This document shows positions 51,715-56,685 of a stretch of DNA of 56,685 bases, piece by piece. Made by a program: the position numbers and the translations under genes. The notes under the pieces were generated by a model that saw nothing but the letters and a program-made list of their open reading frames with translations, did no database searches and was not told the DNA's origin. Source of the DNA: Alphaproteobacteria bacterium (lineage in GTDB: Bacteria; Pseudomonadota; Alphaproteobacteria; Rhodobacterales; Rhodobacteraceae); the NCBI GenBank assembly GCA_030424865.1, contig JAUHVR010000025.1, positions 1 to 56,685 on the forward strand, written 5' to 3'. Within the stretch, counting starts at the first letter, position 1, and every line of letters starts with the position of its first letter.

Positions 51715-51825
51715 GCCTCGTCATAGGGCCAAGCTTGCGACACCCCAAGCCCCGAATTTCAAAGAAAATCTCGACAGAGGCCCTTGGGTGCCACAGGCTG
51801 GCCCGACAACAACGCGGGGACTGTC

Positions 51826-52269
51826 ATGACCTTTCCACTTATCTTCCTGTCGCTTGGCATGGGCGCAATCATCTCGATCTATTTCCCGATGGTGGCAAAA
51901 TCGGCGGGGCTGTTGGGGTCTGGCCCCATGGCGAACGTGCCGTTCTTTGGCATCGCTTTTGTCACATCGATCATCATTGCCCTGGCCACGGGCAGCCGTT
52001 GGGCCGACTTTCAAAAGATCGGCACGCTGTCGCCCTGGCTGCTGACCGCCGGGATCATGAGCGCCGGGCTGATCATCGGATCGTCCTTCCTGATCCCTCG
52101 GATCGGGCTGGGTGCCTTTTTCGTACTGTTGGTGTCGGGTCAGGTGCTGGCCAGCATGATTTTCGGTCAACTTGGTCTGTTTGGCGTTGCCGCGACACCG
52201 CTGACCATCGGCAAGATTGCCGGGGCGGCGATGGTGATCGGCGGGGTCTGGCTGGTGACCTTCCGCTGA
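51826..52269 (+). CDS. Short DMT-family membrane protein (YdcZ/DUF606-like)
   Basis: The product has 147 residues with four to five hydrophobic helices and few charges. The glycine-rich segments (LGMGAIISIYFPMVAKSAGLLGSG, split by a short loop) and the C-terminal GAAMVIGGVWLVTFR match half-length DMT proteins of the YdcZ type, which work as dimers. The substrate is unknown. It stands alone between housekeeping genes; a GGGGA site precedes the ATG. Confidence 0.7.
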   Translation: MTFPLIFLSLGMGAIISIYFPMVAKSAGLLGSGPMANVPFFGIAFVTSIIIALATGSRWADFQKIGTLSPWLLTAGIMSAGLIIGSSFLIPRIGLGAFFVLLVSGQVLASMIFGQLGLFGVAATPLTIGKIAGAAMVIGGVWLVTFR

Positions 52270-52322
52270 GACGGGCGTTTTTGCGGTTCCCCTGCCCTGC
52301 CCCGATGCAGTAAAGCCGCAGG

Positions 52323-53111
52323 ATGACTGACAAGACCCCTCCCGGAGACCGCATCGCCAAGGTCATCGCCCGTGCTGGCCGCGCAAGCCGTCGCGAAGCC
52401 GAACGGCTGATCGAGGCGGGCCGCGTGACCGTCAACGGCAAGATCGTCGAGCGTGCGGCGTTGAACGTGCTGCCCAGCGACAAGATCACCGTCGACGGCA
52501 AACTGCTGGCCGAACCCGATGCGCCACGCCTGTGGCTTTATCACAAGCCCACGGGGCTGGTGACGACGACGCGCGACGAACAGGGACGGGCGACGATCTT
52601 TGACAAGCTGCCCGAAGAGATGCCCCGGGTCATGAGCGTCGGGCGGCTGGACCTGAATTCCGAGGGCCTGCTGCTGTTGACCAATGACGGCGGCATCAAG
52701 CGCAAGCTTGAATTGCCCGAAACCGGCTGGCTGCGGCGCTATCGCGTGCGGGTGAACGGGCGGCCCAGCGACGAGACGCTGGCGCCCCTGCGCGAGGGGA
52801 TCGTGGTCGACGGGCAGCGCTTTCAGCCCATGATCGTCTCGCTTGATCGTCAACAGGGGGCCAACGCCTGGCTGACCGTGGGCCTGCGCGAAGGCAAGAA
52901 CCGCGAGATCCGGCGCGCCATGGGCGACATCGGACTGAGTGTGAACCGGTTGATCCGCGTGTCCTATGGACCGTTCCAGCTGGGCAATCTCAAATCCGGC
53001 GAGGTCGAGGAAATCCGGCGCAAGGTGGTCCGCGACCAGCTGGGGCTGGAGGGCGCAAAACCCGACAAACCACAGCCGAAACGCCAGCGCAGACCACGAA
53101 GAAACTCCTGA
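52323..53111 (+). CDS. RluB-like 23S rRNA pseudouridine synthase
   Basis: The product has 262 residues. The N-terminal S4 RNA-binding domain (KVIARAGRASRREAERLIEAG, then VNGK) is followed by the RsuA/RluB catalytic domain with MSVGRLDLNSEGLLLLTND. The basic Lys/Arg/Gln tail from 245 on is typical. It would form pseudouridine 2605 of 23S rRNA. It starts 53 bases after the DMT gene. Confidence 0.9.
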   Translation: MTDKTPPGDRIAKVIARAGRASRREAERLIEAGRVTVNGKIVERAALNVLPSDKITVDGKLLAEPDAPRLWLYHKPTGLVTTTRDEQGRATIFDKLPEEMPRVMSVGRLDLNSEGLLLLTNDGGIKRKLELPETGWLRRYRVRVNGRPSDETLAPLREGIVVDGQRFQPMIVSLDRQQGANAWLTVGLREGKNREIRRAMGDIGLSVNRLIRVSYGPFQLGNLKSGEVEEIRRKVVRDQLGLEGAKPDKPQPKRQRRPRRNS

Positions 53112-53184
53112 TTCTGGGGATTTGTCTGTTTCTTTCCCGTGTCTTGCCATCTTTCCGCCGGGTTTCTTGGCGACTGATCAAGGC

Positions 53185-53382
53185 ATGTTGTTCACTGCGC
53201 TTGCCATAATGATCATGTTTGCCTCGGCTCTCATGATCCTGATGAACCTGCGGTCGATCGCCCAGGACACCGTTGACGCCATCCTGCATGCCACGGCAGG
53301 TGGACGGGCCGCAGACCGGGTCGTTCCGGCGGCAGCCTTTGCCTTGCTGTGGCTCTTGATCTTCGCCCTGTGCTATCTCTGA
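53185..53382 (+). CDS. Small membrane protein, unknown
   Basis: The product has 65 residues from ATG 53185, with two hydrophobic helices (residues 2-18 and about 48-65) and a short loop between. AAGG precedes the start. It lies ten bases before the XpaC-like paralogue and may be the first gene of the TelA cluster. No family recognised. Confidence 0.5.
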   Translation: MLFTALAIMIMFASALMILMNLRSIAQDTVDAILHATAGGRAADRVVPAAAFALLWLLIFALCYL

Positions 53383-53392
53383 GGTTCGCCCG

Positions 53393-54223
53393 ATGATGCA
53401 GGCTGACCCCTTTGCCAAGCGTGATGTCGCGCCCGAGTTGCGCACACCGCAGGCCGTCAACGTGCTGTTCCTGTCGATCTGCCCGCTGCTTCTGTGGTTC
53501 ATGCGCGGATCACTGGCCGACATCGTTGCGGCGGCGGTCCTGATCCTGCTTTTTGCGACGGCGCGGTTCTTCCTGATCCAGGGCATCATCGCCGAAGAGC
53601 TGTTCGAGCGCACCGGGCAAAACCGTGTCAAACAGCGCCCGCACAAGTTGATCGGCGCAGGCATCCTTGGCGTGGCAACAACCGCACTGGCGGCCTACAA
53701 ACTTGAAACGCTGCTGCAGCCTGTTGTGTTCGGACTGGCAACCGGCGCCCTAACAGTTCTGATCTTTGGGCGCGATCTGGATGCCCCCAAGCCCAAGACC
53801 GCCTCAAACCGCCCGTCCCAGGAAGAGCTTTCAGCAAGCTCTGACCACATCGCCGACCAGATGCAGGCCCTTGTGGCGCGGGTCGAAGCCATGGGAGATG
53901 CAGGGTCCACCCGCATGGCGATCGCCCTGCGCAACACGGTCCTTGCCGAGCAACGCGCACTGCGGGTCGATGCAAGCCAGCTGCAAGCGTTGAACGACGT
54001 GATCGGGCTGAGCGTCGAAGATGCCGCCGACGCCGTTGAACAGCTGGAAACCGACGTGGCGACCGCCCCGGTTCAGGCCAGCGACGACTTTGCCCTAGTC
54101 ATGACCGAAATCCTGGAAGATTTCGAAGACGCGGCTGCGCAATTCTCGGTCTCGGACGGGATCCGCGAGGATGCGCATGTCGAGGATATGCTGGACCGCA
54201 TGGACCGCGAGTTCGCGGCCTGA
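53393..54223 (+). CDS. XpaC-like membrane protein, divergent paralogue
   Basis: The product has 276 residues. It has two hydrophobic pairs (about 23-65 and 85-125) and a long acidic, helical C-terminal tail. The pattern of the second pair (GAGILGVATTALAAYK, then PVVFGLATGALTVLIFGRD) lines up with AAGLTGIGTAIAAWK and PLIFGAAAGVLHIAAFGID of the neighbouring product at 54401, so the two are tandem paralogues. The tails differ: this one is acidic and shorter on basic helices. It probably belongs to the same membrane complex as TelA. Function unknown. Confidence 0.6.
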   Translation: MMQADPFAKRDVAPELRTPQAVNVLFLSICPLLLWFMRGSLADIVAAAVLILLFATARFFLIQGIIAEELFERTGQNRVKQRPHKLIGAGILGVATTALAAYKLETLLQPVVFGLATGALTVLIFGRDLDAPKPKTASNRPSQEELSASSDHIADQMQALVARVEAMGDAGSTRMAIALRNTVLAEQRALRVDASQLQALNDVIGLSVEDAADAVEQLETDVATAPVQASDDFALVMTEILEDFEDAAAQFSVSDGIREDAHVEDMLDRMDREFAA

Positions 54224-54308
54224 GGCAAAGCTTCGGTTCTTCCCCCTAGCAACACCAAGGCACATACCATAAATTCCTTTTGACCGTTTGGGGCAAAGGG
54301 GGTGTCGC

Positions 54309-54398
54309 GTGTCGGGTTCTGGAATTCAGAAGGTCTCGTATGTCCTGTTGATCGTTTTGCTGTTCGGGGTTTGCTCTGGGCTGCTGGGGGGACTCTGA
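54309..54398 (+). CDS. 29-residue membrane peptide gene
   Basis: A GTG start with AAAGGGGG upstream opens a frame that ends in TGA at 54396-54398, two bases before the next start. The product has one hydrophobic helix (YVLLIVLLFGVCSGLLGGL) after the short polar VSGSGIQK. Spacing, ribosome-binding site and operon position support a real micro-protein. Confidence 0.6.
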   Translation: MSGSGIQKVSYVLLIVLLFGVCSGLLGGL

Positions 54399-54400
54399 CC

Positions 54401-55282
54401 ATGGCCCAACGGTTTGGCCGCAAATACAGCCCCGACGGCGAAAGCAAACCGGTTTCCGAACAGCGGCCCGCCTTTCATGGCGCCAAGGTCGACCCGGTGG
54501 GCGCGCGCAGCAACATCCTGTTTGTGCCCCCGATCGTTCTGGCCTTCACCTCGCTTGGCGGCGCGACCGATTTGGCCGTTGGCCTGACGGGCGCGGCTGT
54601 TCTGACGCTGGGCGCCTGGCTCTTGCGCGACGGTCTGAGGGCCGAAGCCGCCTGGAACGAGCGGAAAGTCGCTCGTCGCCCTGCCCTGCCACGCAAGATC
54701 CTGGCGGCAGGCCTGACCGGCATCGGAACGGCGATTGCGGCCTGGAAATCCGATCCCGGTCTGGTGGCGCCGCTGATCTTCGGCGCCGCCGCAGGCGTCC
54801 TGCACATCGCGGCCTTTGGCATCGACCCGATGCGCGACAAGGGCATGGAGGGCGTCGACACATTTCAGCAGGACCGCGTCGCCAAGGCGGTGGGTGAGGC
54901 CGAAAAGTACCTGGCGGGCATGGCCGACGCCGTGCGTCGCGCAGGCGACCGGCAGGTCGAGGCGCGTGTCGAACGCTTTCAGACCAAGGTGCGCGACATG
55001 ATCCGCACGGTCGAAGACGACCCGCGCGACCTGACGGCGGCCAAGAAATACCTTGGTGTGTACCTGATGGGGGCCCGCGATGCCTCGGTCAAGTTTGCCG
55101 ACATTTACAGCCGCTCACGTGATGCAGGGGCGCGGTCGGATTACATGATGCTGCTTACCGATCTCGAAGAAAGTTTCAACGCAAAGACACAAAAGCTTCT
55201 TCTGGATGATAACAGTGATCTGAATATCGAAATTGAAGTGCTGCGCGACAGGCTGCAGCGGGAAGGGGTGCGTCTCGATTGA
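54401..55282 (+). CDS. XpaC-like (5-bromo-4-chloroindolyl phosphate hydrolysis family) membrane protein
   Basis: The product has 293 residues from ATG 54401. There are two membrane-helix pairs (about 40-82 and 105-145) and a C-terminal helical part that looks like the XpaC family, which is usually paired with TelA. The hydrolysis name is historical and no phosphatase motif is present. Inferred role: a membrane partner of TelA in envelope-stress or toxic-anion tolerance. It lies 35 bp before telA. Confidence 0.75.
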   Translation: MAQRFGRKYSPDGESKPVSEQRPAFHGAKVDPVGARSNILFVPPIVLAFTSLGGATDLAVGLTGAAVLTLGAWLLRDGLRAEAAWNERKVARRPALPRKILAAGLTGIGTAIAAWKSDPGLVAPLIFGAAAGVLHIAAFGIDPMRDKGMEGVDTFQQDRVAKAVGEAEKYLAGMADAVRRAGDRQVEARVERFQTKVRDMIRTVEDDPRDLTAAKKYLGVYLMGARDASVKFADIYSRSRDAGARSDYMMLLTDLEESFNAKTQKLLLDDNSDLNIEIEVLRDRLQREGVRLD

Positions 55283-55317
55283 GGCGTGCAAAAATGAATT
55301 TGAAAGAGGGAGTGCCC

Positions 55318-56517
55318 ATGTCCGAGAACGTGCGCAAGAAAGCCGAAGAAGCCCTGACATTGGTTGATGAGGTCAACGCTGTCATCCTGCCGGAACCCAA
55401 AGAGGCAGGCGCGATTGTGCCGCTGGCCGAGGCCGATGCCCCCGTGGGCGAGGAAATCCGCTCGCGCATGATGGAGATCGACATGGGCGACACGAACTCG
55501 ATCGTGTCGTTCGGGTCCGCCGCGCAGGCCGAGTTGCAGGAAATCAGCCAGGCGATGCTGACGGATGTGCGCAACAAGGACGTGGGACCGGCAGGCGACA
55601 GCTTGCGTGACATCGTCACGACGATCCGGGGCTTCTCGGTCAGCGAGTTGGATGTGCGCCGCGAACGCAGCTTTTGGGAAAAGCTGCTGGGTCGCGCCGC
55701 GCCCTTTGCCAAGTTCACCGCCCGGTTTGAAACCATTCAGGGCCAGATCGACAAGATCACGGACAACCTGCTGAGCCACGAGCACAAACTGCTGAAAGAC
55801 ATCAAGTCGCTGGATCTGCTCTATGAAAAAACGCTGCAGTTCTACGACGAACTGGCGCTTTACATCGCTGCGGGTGAGGAAAAGCTGAAAGAGCTTGACG
55901 AAAAGGACATCCCGGCCAAGGAGTCCGAGGTTCAGGCGGCGGCCGAGGACAATCAGGTCATGGTGGCGCAAGAGCTGCGCGACCTGCGCGCCGCGCGTGA
56001 CGATCTGGAACGCCGCGTGCACGACCTGAAGCTGACGCGCCAGGTGACAATGCAGTCCCTGCCCTCGATCCGTCTGGTTCAGGAAAACGACAAGTCGCTG
56101 GTCACCAAGATCAACTCGACGCTGGTGAACACCGTGCCGCTTTGGGAAACCCAGCTGGCACAGGCCGTGACCATCCAGCGCTCGGCCGAAGCTGCCGCCG
56201 CGGTGCGCGACGCCAACGACCTGACCAACGAGCTGTTGACCGCCAATGCCGCCAACCTGCGCGAAAGCAACAAGGCAATCCGCGAGGAAATGGAGCGTGG
56301 GGTCTTTGACATCGAGGCCGTCAAGCAGGCCAATGCCGATCTGATCGGCACCATCGAGGAAAGCCTGCAGATCGCGGATGAAGGCAAGGCACGCCGTGCG
56401 GCGGCCGAGGAAGAGCTGAAAAAGATGGAAAGCGATCTGCGCGACACCCTGGCGTCGGCCAAGGCACGCAAGGATGGCGTTGGCGACAATGCGGGTACCG
56501 CCGTACCTGGAAGCTGA
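55318..56517 (+). CDS. TelA/KlaA-family toxic-anion resistance protein
   Basis: The product has 399 residues from ATG 55318, which has GAGGGAG about five bases upstream; two in-frame Met codons lie earlier (55279 and 55294). It is soluble and largely helical, with long heptad-like segments (about 170-270 and 330-390). Landmarks of the family are SFWEKLLGRAAPFAKFTARF and LPSIRLVQENDKSLVTKI. TelA proteins are linked to tellurite and other stress resistance, with unknown mechanism. It ends the operon. Confidence 0.85.
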   Translation: MSENVRKKAEEALTLVDEVNAVILPEPKEAGAIVPLAEADAPVGEEIRSRMMEIDMGDTNSIVSFGSAAQAELQEISQAMLTDVRNKDVGPAGDSLRDIVTTIRGFSVSELDVRRERSFWEKLLGRAAPFAKFTARFETIQGQIDKITDNLLSHEHKLLKDIKSLDLLYEKTLQFYDELALYIAAGEEKLKELDEKDIPAKESEVQAAAEDNQVMVAQELRDLRAARDDLERRVHDLKLTRQVTMQSLPSIRLVQENDKSLVTKINSTLVNTVPLWETQLAQAVTIQRSAEAAAAVRDANDLTNELLTANAANLRESNKAIREEMERGVFDIEAVKQANADLIGTIEESLQIADEGKARRAAAEEELKKMESDLRDTLASAKARKDGVGDNAGTAVPGS

Positions 56518-56544
56518 TCCACGATGCGCCCGACTTCGATAACG

Positions 56545-56560
56545 GGCCTGCTTGCAGGCC
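56545..56560. terminator. Short hairpin after telA
   Basis: GGCCTGC (56545-56551) and GCAGGCC (56554-56560) form a 7-bp stem with a tiny loop. There is no T-run, and the insertion-sequence end follows at once. It may be the truncated terminator of telA or part of the insertion end. Confidence 0.4.
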
Positions 56561-56572
56561 TAGGGTCAGGAT

Positions 56573-56685
56573 TCATAACCAGTAGATGACGGTTGCCGCG
56601 AGAGCGATGGCTGAGAGAAAGACCTTTGGACAGCGGTCATAGCGGGTTGCCACGCGCCTCCAGTCCTTGAGGCGCCCGAACATGA
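56573..56685 (-). mobile_element. IS5-family transposase, C-terminal end, cut by window edge
   Basis: The reverse strand encodes RLKDWRRVATRYDRCPKVF followed by LSAIALAATVIYWL and a stop at 56573-56575. This is the very common C terminus of IS5-group (IS427-like) transposases. The rest lies beyond the window. The short stretch from about 56561 (AGGGTCAGGATTCATAA) is probably the terminal inverted repeat. The insertion lies only about 40 bp after telA. Confidence 0.85.

Noticed and set aside
1-56685. CRISPR array, rRNA or phage gene cluster
   Set aside because: No regular repeat-spacer pattern, rRNA motifs or phage structural genes were seen on either strand.

Overview
The window reads as GC-rich alphaproteobacterial DNA, most likely from the Rhodobacterales (Roseobacter group). 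This is an inference from gene content and protein style: a TelA/XpaC-type pair, sugar-type ABC catabolic operons, an MttB-family protein with no corrinoid partner, and small genes typical of alphaproteobacterial mobile elements. No rRNA, complete tRNA or CRISPR array was seen.

Region 1 (1 to about 5.5 kb) is part of a mobilizable integrated element. It holds the tail of a mobile element ending in a perfect inverted repeat, an ArdC-like antirestriction gene cut inside its metal-binding motif, an AT-richer secreted or membrane protein resembling the Rap1a/Tai family, several small hypotheticals, a MOBP-type relaxase with a MobC-like partner, a candidate oriT dyad and a tRNA-T-arm-like sequence at the probable junction with the chromosome.

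Region 2 (5.7 to 21.9 kb) is a LacI-controlled catabolic regulon. A divergent control region at about 19.9 to 20.0 kb carries two LacI-type operators 54 bp apart. Leftward from it run a sugar-type ABC transporter (ATPase, binding protein, two permeases), four NTF2/SnoaL-like proteins, a HisD-family dehydrogenase resembling HpsN, an SDR, the LacI regulator, a cupin, a MetE-like protein, an alpha/beta hydrolase and an RraA-family protein. Rightward run a fifth NTF2-like protein and an amidohydrolase. About eight NTF2 domains in one regulon is very unusual. The substrate is unknown; an oxidizable polyol, sugar or sulfonated polyol is the best guess.

Region 3 (22.0 to 23.1 kb) is an RlmL-like rRNA methyltransferase.

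Region 4 (23.4 to 37.6 kb) is the most remarkable part: an alginate-type exopolysaccharide operon in the order algD, alg8, alg44, algA, algG, a Sel1-like gene, algX, algK, algL, with a divergent polysaccharide-lyase lipoprotein. The sugar-nucleotide and polymerization steps (AlgD, the AlgA pyrophosphorylase half, Alg8) keep their catalytic motifs. The regulatory and modifying modules appear to have lost theirs: the Alg44 PilZ motifs, AlgG DPHD, the AlgX catalytic triad, the AlgL NNHxYW motif and the AlgA isomerase metal motif. AlgE, AlgI, AlgJ and AlgF are absent from the locus. The prediction is an unmodified, c-di-GMP-independent mannuronate-like polymer whose AlgG/X/K/L relatives act as a scaffold.

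Region 5 (37.7 to 46.5 kb) is a tightly overlapping catabolic operon under an FCD/GntR regulator with its own 30-bp operator dyad: a DapA-family lyase, an aldehyde dehydrogenase, an NAD(P)-binding reductase, an MttB-family methyltransferase, a GNAT acetyltransferase, two SDRs and a DadA-like FAD oxidase. It has no transporter and no corrinoid protein. A quaternary or N-methylated amine substrate is plausible.

Region 6 (46.6 to 56.7 kb) holds an RND efflux pair, housekeeping genes (RluE-type and RluB-type pseudouridine synthases, a TadA-type deaminase), a short DMT/YdcZ membrane protein, and a TelA-centred membrane cluster with two XpaC-like paralogues and a 29-residue membrane peptide gene. 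It ends in the tail of an IS5-family transposase at the right edge.
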